DNA of 6,990 nt from a bacterium (GTDB lineage: Bacteria > JAHJDO01): positions 1 through 6,990 of the forward strand of contig JAUWOV010000084.1 in NCBI GenBank assembly GCA_030611945.1, written 5' to 3'. Numbering within the stretch: position 1 is the stretch's first letter; each line of letters starts with the position of its first letter. The notes beneath the pieces are model-generated. The model saw only the letters and a list, made by a program, of their open reading frames with translations, was not told where the DNA came from and did no database searches. The position numbers were made by a program, and so were the translations under genes. Positions 1 through 5,258 of this stretch are shown here, one piece after another.

Positions 1-1
1 T

Positions 2-139
2 TGGCAATTAGCTAAAGATAAGGTGCCGAATCTGGACAAGCGCTTGCTTATGATTCCTCCTATTGACCTTGATACTGCGATTAGATTAGATCAGTCTTTT
101 TCTGCCCAGGGGGGTAATGATGTGTTGACCGTTCCCTAA
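2..139 (+). CDS. C-terminal fragment of an unidentified protein (5' end outside the window)
   Basis: An open frame enters from the left edge and runs 45 codons to a TAA at 137-139. It begins Trp-Gln-Leu-Ala-Lys and ends Gly-Asn-Asp-Val-Leu-Thr-Val-Pro; the middle carries a Leu-Met-Ile-Pro-Pro-Ile-Asp-Leu-Asp stretch. Composition looks like ordinary protein and codon choice resembles the neighbours, so I infer a real gene tail rather than chance. I do not recognise the family. Its last 54 nt overlap, tail to tail, the 3' end of the minus-strand apbE gene. The last roughly 20 residues of ApbE lie past the usual family end, which makes the plus-strand reading the better candidate for the selected frame in the overlap. 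No terminator hairpin is visible after it. Confidence 0.5.
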   Translation, partial: WQLAKDKVPNLDKRLLMIPPIDLDTAIRLDQSFSAQGGNDVLTVP

Positions 140-1198
140 AACTGGTTTGATATTTGCTAATCCTGACGATTTTATTAGATTTAAATTACCGTCTTTTATA
201 GTAATTATTAATGCTTCTACGCCTTTTAATTTTTCTATTAGTTCCATCCCTTTTTTCTCTCCAAGCACTGTTATTGCTGTTGCCAGACTGTCAGAAGTCA
301 AACAATCTGGGGAGAATATAGAAACACTTACTATTTGATTATTTACCGGATAACCTGTTCTTGGGTCAATTATGTGGGAATATCTCTTGCCGTTCAGCAT
401 AAAAAATCTTTCATAATTTCCGGAGGTTGCAACTGCGCTGTCCCTCAAGTTTATAATTCCTATAATCTTATCCTTTTCTATGGGATGTTTTATGCCTATT
501 TCCCACAGTTTCCCATCCTCTCGTTTGCCAATAGCTCTGATATCGCCTCCTGCGTCAACAAGAGCTCCTTTAATATCATAGCTCTTAATAAGATTTATAG
601 CCATATCTACTGCATATCCCTTGGCTAATGCGCCCAAGTCAATTTTCATGCCCGCTTTATTGAACTTCACCACGTTAGAGAAAGCCACCGATTTTAATTG
701 GTGGTCGTCATCGCAGTCTGTTAGAGAACGGAGTTCTCTAACGTGGTTCACATTATTGTTTTCTATTAAAATATCTCTGTATCCAACAAGAGATAAAGTC
801 TTTAGAATATTCTGCGCATCCGGAAACTCTTTTGATTTTTTGGCATTATGCCATATATCAATTAACGGCTTACACGTAATATCAAACGCCCCACCTGATA
901 ACTCTGAAGCATAACGGGCTTTGTTTATCACATACAGAAGTTCTCTGCTGAATTTCTGTTCACCTCCACCTGTTTTGTTTAGCAGGCACAGTTCACTATC
1001 CGGTTTATGGGCACTCATAATATTTTCTATTCTTGATATTTCTTGAAACCCAGCCCGAGCTGCTGAGCGTATTATTGCTCTGCTGTTTCCAACAACAATG
1101 ATATTTACTTCTGTGCCCATTAAGAATTTTGTTTCTTCATAACGGATGGCACGGGGAGAACAACCTGTAATTAAGAACACAGAAAACAAAAGAATCAA
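86..1198 (-). CDS. apbE: FAD:protein FMN transferase, ApbE family, lipoprotein
   Basis: ApbE enzymes use FAD and Mg2+ to attach FMN covalently to a Thr/Ser of target proteins such as RnfG/RnfD or NqrB/NqrC, outside the cytoplasmic membrane. The N-terminus is a hydrophobic signal ending in a lipobox (Leu-Ile-Thr-Gly-Cys, Cys13), so the product should be a membrane-anchored lipoprotein. Family motifs in order are FLMGTEV (25-31), IDLGALAKGYAVD (186-198), DAGGDI (215-220), ATSGNYERF (257-265), HIIDPRTGYPV (275-285) and the metal-site segment around Asp303 and Thr307. The annotated start is TTG at 1198 and has no good Shine-Dalgarno; an ATT at 1219 or 1216 would add a Lys to the signal n-region (see findings). 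Residues about 150-176 are not part of the normal fold: they are encoded by a palindromic insertion. The C-terminal 20 residues or so exceed the family end and overlap the convergent gene. It is third in a probable rny-ymdB-apbE operon. No target flavoprotein is in the window. Confidence 0.93.
   Translation of the reverse strand: MILLFSVFLITGCSPRAIRYEETKFLMGTEVNIIVVGNSRAIIRSAARAGFQEISRIENIMSAHKPDSELCLLNKTGGGEQKFSRELLYVINKARYASELSGGAFDITCKPLIDIWHNAKKSKEFPDAQNILKTLSLVGYRDILIENNNVNHVRELRSLTDCDDDHQLKSVAFSNVVKFNKAGMKIDLGALAKGYAVDMAINLIKSYDIKGALVDAGGDIRAIGKREDGKLWEIGIKHPIEKDKIIGIINLRDSAVATSGNYERFFMLNGKRYSHIIDPRTGYPVNNQIVSVSIFSPDCLTSDSLATAITVLGEKKGMELIEKLKGVEALIITIKDGNLNLIKSSGLANIKPVLGNGQHIITPLGRKRLI
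666..751. mobile_element. In-frame nested-palindrome insertion inside apbE, with 5-bp direct repeats
   Basis: The element lies between direct repeats TTCAC (666-670) and TTCAC (747-751). Its ends are inverted: CACGTTAGAGAA at 671-682 and its complement at 734-745. With flanking bases the perfect inverted repeat is 14 bp (669-682 against 734-747). Inside are two further hairpins. CCACC at 685-689 pairs with GGTGG at 700-704, extended inward by A-T and G-T pairs. GTTAGAGAAC at 720-729 pairs perfectly with 733-742 around a GGA loop. The repeat-to-repeat distance is 81 bp, exactly 27 codons. Removing it gives ApbE the continuous sequence NNNVKFNKAGMKIDLG, which matches the ordinary family layout. 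No transposase is present, so this would be a non-autonomous miniature element; the mechanism is inferred. Confidence 0.75.
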
Positions 1199-1222
1199 AA
1201 GGAATTTTGAATTAATAATTGT

Positions 1223-2011
1223 TTATAACTTCTCGCTTATTCTCTTAATGGATAGCGCTTTCCCAGAATCATAATCCGCTTCAATAATTACCCCATGTAA
1301 CAGGATATCATCTGAAGCAGCTTCAATTTTTACCGGGACTTGCGTTAGAAAACGTTGGAAAACGGCGTCTTTTTTTGCTCCTATTATTGAATCATGAGGG
1401 CCTGTCATTCCGGCATCTGTAATATAGGCTGTGCCCATGGGAAGAATCTTTTCATCAGCTGTTTGAACATGTGTATGGGTTCCTAACACTGCAGTAGCTT
1501 TACCGTCCAAGTATCTGCCTAAAGCTATTTTTTCAGATGTCGCCTCAGCATGAAAATCTATAATATTTACCATTGTTCTGTTTTTTAATTTTTTTATTTC
1601 TTTATCCGCTGTCTTAAAAGGACAATCTAAAGGCTTCATAAAAATACGCCCCATAAGATTTATGATTCCAATTGTGTATCCTTTTTTGCTTTTAAATATC
1701 GTAGAACCAATCCCTTTGACTCCATCAGGGTAGTTTGCAGGACGCAGTATTTTACCATCTGTGTCCAAAATACTTAGTATATCCTTATTGCTCCATATGT
1801 GATTGCCTGATGTTATAATATCTATTCCGTAAGAAAAGAGCTGATTGGAAATCTTCTGTGTAATTCCTTTACCTCCTGCAGCGTTCTCTCCGTTTGCTAT
1901 ACACATGTCTATGCTGTTTGTATTCAATAAGGTTGGAACAAGTTTCTCTATTGCACAGCGTCCAGCCTTACCAACAATATCCCCAATGAAAAGAATTCTA
2001 ATTTTAGCCAA
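1223..2011 (-). CDS. ymdB: YmdB-family metallophosphoesterase (TIGR00282-type)
   Basis: This is a calcineurin-like binuclear metal phosphodiesterase of the Bacillus YmdB type. Characterised members hydrolyse 2',3'-cyclic nucleotide monophosphates (and cAMP in Deinococcus) and affect sporulation or biofilm decisions. The 262-residue length is typical. Metal-site motifs visible are FIGDIVG with Asp11, ANGEN (39-43, Glu42, Asn43), TSGNH (68-71... Asn70, His71), DFHAE (152-156, His154), GTHTHVQTAD (177-186, His179, His181) and GMTGPHDSIIG (201-211). There is no signal peptide, so it is cytoplasmic. It starts at TTG eight nt after the rny stop codon, with only a weak AGG-containing Shine-Dalgarno overlapping that stop, which suggests translational coupling. 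The rny-ymdB pair is a known conserved neighbourhood (ymdA-ymdB in Bacillus). The in vivo substrate here is not known. Confidence 0.95.
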   Translation of the reverse strand: MAKIRILFIGDIVGKAGRCAIEKLVPTLLNTNSIDMCIANGENAAGGKGITQKISNQLFSYGIDIITSGNHIWSNKDILSILDTDGKILRPANYPDGVKGIGSTIFKSKKGYTIGIINLMGRIFMKPLDCPFKTADKEIKKLKNRTMVNIIDFHAEATSEKIALGRYLDGKATAVLGTHTHVQTADEKILPMGTAYITDAGMTGPHDSIIGAKKDAVFQRFLTQVPVKIEAASDDILLHGVIIEADYDSGKALSIKRISEKL

Positions 2012-2019
2012 TTTTCTGC

Positions 2020-3594
2020 CTATTTTGCATAATCAGCTACTCTGGTCTCGCGAATCAAAGTAATCTTGATCTGTCCCGGATAATTCAAGTTTTCTTCTAT
2101 TTTTTTACTTATATCCCGCAAAAGTTTAACACTTTCCGTATCACTTATCTTGTCAGGCTCAACCATAACCCTGATCTCTCTGCCGGCATTAATTGCATAT
2201 GTTTTATTAACGCCTGGAAATGATGTTGCAATACTTTCTAATTCTTCCAGCCGCTTTACATATTTCTCAAATGTTTCGCGTCTTACTCCGGGTCGTGATG
2301 CAGAGATTGCATCAGCTGCCTGAATAAGTACGGAAAGTATGGTATTTGCCGGCTTTTCCTCATGGTGTGAAGCTATCGCATAAACGATATTATCCGGTTC
2401 ACCGCATTTCTTTGCCAGATCTGCGCCTATCTGCGCATGCGTACCTTCTACTTCATGATCCACGGATTTACCTATATCATGCAGGAGACCCGCGCGTTTT
2501 GCTGTCTTTATATCCTGTCCCAATTCCGCAGCCATTGCTCCTGCCAGATAAGCAGCTTCCTTTGAATGCTGCAGTACATTCTGCCCGTAACTTGTTCTAT
2601 ACTTCAGACGCCCAATCAGTTTCATTTCTTCCGAGTTAAGTCCCTGAACTCCAACTTCCAAGGCAGCCTGTTCTCCTGCTTCCTTAACAGCAATCTGAAT
2701 TTCTTTATCAGCTTTTTCTACAACTTCTTCTATTCTGCCTGGATGAATCCTTCCATCAGCAATAAGTTTTTCTAAAGCAACTTTTGCAATCTCTCTTCTT
2801 AGAGGATCAAAACCTGAAAGTATAACCGCTTCCGGAGTGTCATCAACAATGATATTTATACCTGTTGCAATCTCAAACGCCCGAATATTTCTTCCTTCGC
2901 GGCCAATGATGCGTCCTTTCATTTCGTCGTTTGGCAAGGATACAACGGATACCGTAGATTCAGTGGTGTATTCTGCAGCGCATCTCTGAATTGCTATAGC
3001 TATAATTTCCTTGCCCTTTTTCTGGGCATCTTCCCGAGACTCATCTTCTATTTTCTTCGCTAAAAGCGCTGCATCATATTTTGCTTCTTCAGCTATTTTG
3101 GCAAGAAATATCTCTTTGGCTTTTTCCGGGGTAAGTTCTGAAATCCTTTGAAGGCTGCGTTTTTCCTCTTCTAATGTCCGCGTAAGTTCTGCTTGTTTTT
3201 TACCCAGATCTTCCGTTCTTCGTCTTATGCTATTTTCCTTATCTGCGATATCCCGTTCTCTTCTTTCCCACAGGTCAACTTTTCTGTCTAAATTTAATTC
3301 CTTCTGACTTATCTTACTTTCAAGAGCGGAAAGCTCCTTTCTTCTTGAACTTGTTTCCTGCTCAAAGGTAGATCTTAACTTATACAGCTCATCCTTTGCT
3401 TCTAGATCCAGTTCCTTCCGCTTTGTCTCAATCTCTTTTTCTGCATCTTTTAGTATTTTTGCAGAGTATTCTTCCGCCCCATTTATCTTTGACTCAGCTC
3501 TATATTTTCTATATACATATCCTGCCGCTCCAAAGCTGAGCCCGACTCCTGCAGTCACAAGCCAAAAAACATAACTACTTAAAAAACCAATCAT
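2020..3594 (-). CDS. rny: Ribonuclease Y
   Basis: RNase Y is a membrane-anchored endoribonuclease that initiates mRNA decay and processing. The 524 residues have the full architecture: one N-terminal transmembrane helix (about 4-27), a long charged coiled coil (about 33-205), a KH RNA-binding domain with the GxxG loop in IIGREGRNIR (229-238), and an HD hydrolase domain with candidate metal ligands His343, His372-Asp373 (LLHDIGK), His410 and Asp428 (in AADAISASRPG). Length is close to Bacillus subtilis RNase Y. The ATG at 3592-3594 is preceded by a perfect AAGGAGGT Shine-Dalgarno (complement of 3604-3611) at 9-nt spacing, which fixes the start. The gene heads the minus-strand operon with ymdB and apbE and stands divergent from the cold-shock gene. 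Its long, structured leader suggests post-transcriptional control, possibly by RNase Y itself (inference). Confidence 0.98.
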   Translation of the reverse strand: MIGFLSSYVFWLVTAGVGLSFGAAGYVYRKYRAESKINGAEEYSAKILKDAEKEIETKRKELDLEAKDELYKLRSTFEQETSSRRKELSALESKISQKELNLDRKVDLWERRERDIADKENSIRRRTEDLGKKQAELTRTLEEEKRSLQRISELTPEKAKEIFLAKIAEEAKYDAALLAKKIEDESREDAQKKGKEIIAIAIQRCAAEYTTESTVSVVSLPNDEMKGRIIGREGRNIRAFEIATGINIIVDDTPEAVILSGFDPLRREIAKVALEKLIADGRIHPGRIEEVVEKADKEIQIAVKEAGEQAALEVGVQGLNSEEMKLIGRLKYRTSYGQNVLQHSKEAAYLAGAMAAELGQDIKTAKRAGLLHDIGKSVDHEVEGTHAQIGADLAKKCGEPDNIVYAIASHHEEKPANTILSVLIQAADAISASRPGVRRETFEKYVKRLEELESIATSFPGVNKTYAINAGREIRVMVEPDKISDTESVKLLRDISKKIEENLNYPGQIKITLIRETRVADYAK

Positions 3595-3638
3595 AATGCC
3601 GTTACCTCCTTTATAATAAACACATAGGAGCTACACGC

Positions 3639-3746
3639 ATCAGATTTTTCTTACATTTTAATGTCTCTGCTCTTTCCTCTTTTTAATATCCCAAGTCTCC
3701 TTAAATACATATTACTTTTCTCATTAAATGCCTAGAAAAATCTGAT
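3639..3746 (-). repeat. Long imperfect inverted repeat in the rny 5' leader
   Basis: The arms are 25 nt each: 3639-3663 and 3722-3746. They match at 20 of 25 positions when one is reverse-complemented: 13 consecutive pairs (ATCAGATTTTTCT), a 5-nt internal mismatch block, then 7 pairs (TTTAATG). The 58-nt interior is A/T-rich with no strong fold that I see. It lies wholly between the predicted rny promoter and the rny Shine-Dalgarno, so the transcript would carry a long stem about 28 nt upstream of the ribosome binding site. It could be an RNA regulatory structure or the remnant of a miniature inverted-repeat element. No clear target-site duplication flanks it. Confidence 0.65.
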
Positions 3747-3773
3747 AATCTTTATAGCTTTACCTTTTAGCTA

Positions 3774-3802
3774 ATTCTATATTTGGAGGGTTTTAAAGTC
3801 AA
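3774..3802 (-). promoter_or_regulatory. Sigma-70-type promoter for rny-ymdB-apbE
   Basis: On the minus strand a -35 box TTGACT (complement of 3797-3802) is separated by exactly 17 bp from a -10 box TAGAAT (complement of 3774-3779). Each box matches consensus at 5 of 6 positions. Transcription would start near 3766, giving an rny leader of about 170 nt. Prediction only. Confidence 0.65.
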
Positions 3803-3866
3803 GGGAAATTCTGACAAAAATTAAATACTTCCCGATGAATATCGTGACTATACTTCGATTTTGCAA

Positions 3867-3880
3867 TTATTTATAAATAA
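3867..3880. repeat. 14-bp perfect AT palindrome between divergent promoters
   Basis: TTATTTATAAATAA is its own reverse complement. It lies between the rny -35 box and the cold-shock gene -35 box, 27 bp upstream of the latter. It could be an operator or UP-like element, but in such AT-rich DNA it may be chance. Confidence 0.35.
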
Positions 3881-3907
3881 ATTTTTTTGGGAAACTCCAG
3901 AAATAGT

Positions 3908-3935
3908 TTGACTTTTATTTTCTTTTTGTTATTAT
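3908..3935 (+). promoter_or_regulatory. Sigma-70-type promoter for the cold-shock gene
   Basis: A -35 box TTGACT (3908-3913), a 16-bp T-rich spacer and a -10 box TATTAT (3930-3935) precede the cold-shock gene. Transcription would start near 3942 and give a leader of about 80 nt. AT-rich DNA upstream could act as an UP element, in keeping with strong expression. Confidence 0.65.
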
Positions 3936-3948
3936 GCAGAAAGTTAGC

Positions 3949-3996
3949 AGGACAAGGAAAGTGGTATTGAGACGATAGTCTCTCATGTTTTGTCCT
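3949..3996 (+). promoter_or_regulatory. Structured 5' leader of the cold-shock mRNA
   Basis: Two nested pairings are visible. AGGACAA (3949-3955) pairs with TTGTCCT (3990-3996), and inside it GAGAC (3969-3973) pairs with GTCTC (3978-3982) around a GATA loop. The structure ends 9 nt before the Shine-Dalgarno AAAAGGAG (4006-4013). Cold-shock mRNAs of other bacteria use leader structure for temperature-dependent stability and translation; that this one does so is inferred. Confidence 0.5.
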
Positions 3997-4021
3997 CAAA
4001 AGAACAAAAGGAGTTTGAAAG

Positions 4022-4228
4022 ATGGCGACAGGCAAAGTAAAGTGGTTTAATGACGCAAAAGGTTACGGGTTCATCACCCCAGACGATGGAAGTGATGACT
4101 GTTTTGTGCATCATTCCGCTATTGAGGGCGCAGGATTTAAGTCCTTGGCTGAAAACGACGCTGTAGAGTTCGACATAGAGAAGGACGATAAAGGTCGTAA
4201 CAGAGCTGGAAACGTAAAAAAGCTATAA
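4022..4228 (+). CDS. Cold-shock domain protein (CspA family)
   Basis: A 68-residue single cold-shock domain, a small five-stranded OB-fold beta barrel that binds single-stranded RNA/DNA and acts as an RNA chaperone in the cytoplasm. The start GKVKWFN is typical. RNP1 is KGYGFI (13-18) and RNP2 is CFVHHSAI (27-34). The RNP2 has Cys27 where Val/Ile is usual, and His31 where many members have Phe, though FVHHSAI is also common. The ATG follows AAAAGGAG at 8-nt spacing. The gene uses more GAC and GTA-type codons than the flanking genes, consistent with high expression. It is monocistronic: its own promoter lies upstream and a strong intrinsic terminator follows. Divergent from rny, so an RNA chaperone and an RNA-decay enzyme share one intergenic region. 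Which csp paralogue it is cannot be told. Confidence 0.97.
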   Translation: MATGKVKWFNDAKGYGFITPDDGSDDCFVHHSAIEGAGFKSLAENDAVEFDIEKDDKGRNRAGNVKKL

Positions 4229-4261
4229 AAAATATAGTCTAATTTATAAATCCAATAGATA

Positions 4262-4308
4262 AACTTGCTCAGTTAAGTAAATTAATTGGGCAGGTTTTCT
4301 TTTTTTTG
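4262..4308 (+). terminator. Rho-independent terminator of the cold-shock gene
   Basis: A 10-bp stem pairs AACTTGCTCA (4262-4271) with TGGGCAGGTT (4287-4296), including two G-U pairs. It has a 15-nt AT-rich loop and is followed at once by a T-rich tract (4297-4307). It lies 34 nt after the cold-shock stop codon. Confidence 0.87.
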
Positions 4309-4334
4309 ATTTTTCATCTAATTTGCATTATAAT
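4306..4334 (+). promoter_or_regulatory. Candidate promoter for trpCBA, overlapping the upstream terminator
   Basis: A perfect -10 box TATAAT (4329-4334) lies 17 bp after TTGATT (4306-4311), a 4/6 -35 match whose first two bases are the end of the terminator T-tract. Initiation near 4341 would give a leader of about 120 nt. A second, weaker possibility is TTGAAA (4419-4424), 17 bp, AATAAT (4442-4447), which would start about 6 nt before the trpC ATG. Confidence 0.5.
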
Positions 4335-4348
4335 TCTTGAGTAAAAAA

Positions 4349-4382
4349 GACACAAAGTGGCAAAGGCACAGAGGCACAAGAG
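4349..4382 (+). repeat. Short degenerate GGCACA-type tandem repeat in the trp leader
   Basis: Imperfect units follow one another: GGCAAA (4359-4364), GGCACAGA (4365-4372), GGCACAAG (4373-4380), preceded by CACAAAGT. The sequence is purine- and A/C-rich and very different from the AT-rich surroundings. From 4383 to 4450 the leader continues as low-complexity A/T DNA with GAAAATTAG-like units. I see no attenuator, T-box or Trp-rich leader peptide in 4335-4460. Confidence 0.45.
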
Positions 4383-4460
4383 AAAAAATAATTAAAAATT
4401 ATGAAATTTAGTAATTCATTGAAAATTAGAAATCGAAAATTAATAATTTAGTCTTTAGAT

Positions 4461-5258
4461 ATGATACTTGATAAAATAGTTGAAAATAAAATACAGGAAG
4501 TTAAGAACAGAAAAATAGAAGAACCTGTTGTTATGCTTAAGGGAAAAATCGATACTTCTGATAAACCAAGGAATTTTGTATCAGGTATTTCAAAACATGG
4601 GAAAGAGATAATATCTCAAATGAATCTTATTGCTGAAATTAAGAAAGCATCTCCTTCTGCAGGAGTCATAAAAGAAGATTTTTCTGTAGAGAAAATTGCC
4701 GAAGCCTATAAAATAGCAGAAGTGGATGCAATTTCTGTTTTAACGGATAAAAAGTTCTTCCAAGGGGAGATAAAACACCTAAATATAGTCAAAAATATAG
4801 TCAATGTCCCAATTTTGAGAAAAGACTTTATTGTGGATGAGTATCAAATATATGAATCAAGAGCATATGAAGCAGATGCAATTCTTTTGATAGTTCGTTT
4901 ACTTGAGAGATCGCAGCTTGCAGATTATCTTGCTATGGCTGGAGAGCTTGGAATGGCTGCGCTTGTTGAGGTTCATTCCGAGAAGGAACTTGAGCAGGCT
5001 CTATACTGCAATGCGGAAATAATAGGAATAAATAACCGCGATCTTGATACCCTGAATGTTGATATTGAAACAAGTCTCAGAATAAAAGCGGAAGTTCCTG
5101 AGAATAAGATCGTTGTAAGTGAAAGCGGAATAAGAACAAGAAATGACGTTAAAAAACTTTATAAATGCGGTATACATGCTATACTTGTTGGAGAAATATT
5201 AATGAGAAGTGATAACATAGAATCTGAAATACAAGAACTAATTGGTGAAGAAGAATGA
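4461..5258 (+). CDS. trpC: Indole-3-glycerol phosphate synthase
   Basis: TrpC (EC 4.1.1.48) cyclises and decarboxylates CdRP to indole-3-glycerol phosphate in the cytoplasm. The 265-residue product is a single-domain TIM barrel of ordinary length. Visible family motifs are [13 protein letters not shown] (56-68) with catalytic-type Glu59 and Lys61, [12 protein letters not shown] (119-130) with Lys121, LVEVH (168-172) with Glu170, GINNRDL (189-195) with Asn191/192, and VSESGI (219-224), plus the phosphate-binding VGEIL near 243. There is no fused TrpF domain. The ATG gives the usual N-terminus, but it has no convincing Shine-Dalgarno, so translation may be weak or use a very short leader. It overlaps trpB by 4 nt (ATGA). 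Confidence 0.97.
   Translation: MILDKIVENKIQEVKNRKIEEPVVMLKGKIDTSDKPRNFVSGISKHGKEIISQMNLIAEIKKASPSAGVIKEDFSVEKIAEAYKIAEVDAISVLTDKKFFQGEIKHLNIVKNIVNVPILRKDFIVDEYQIYESRAYEADAILLIVRLLERSQLADYLAMAGELGMAALVEVHSEKELEQALYCNAEIIGINNRDLDTLNVDIETSLRIKAEVPENKIVVSESGIRTRNDVKKLYKCGIHAILVGEILMRSDNIESEIQELIGEEE

Noticed and set aside
674-742. Repeated GTTAGAGAA motifs as a CRISPR fragment
   Set aside because: Only two direct copies and one inverted copy, inside a coding gene, with no regular spacers and no cas genes. A palindromic element explains them better.
147-914. Several plus-strand frames of 63-97 codons across apbE
   Set aside because: They are antisense to a gene with all ApbE motifs, and have no ribosome binding sites or recognisable domains.
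2346-2775. Plus-strand frames within rny
   Set aside because: They are antisense to the RNase Y HD and KH domains; low-complexity translations without family features.
3700-3724. A seven-codon ATG frame on the minus strand inside the rny leader as a regulatory peptide
   Set aside because: Too short to distinguish from chance and has no convincing ribosome binding site.
4401-4451. A 16-codon ATG frame upstream of trpC as a Trp attenuator leader peptide
   Set aside because: It contains no Trp codon, has no Shine-Dalgarno, lies in low-complexity A/T sequence, and no terminator/antiterminator hairpins follow it.
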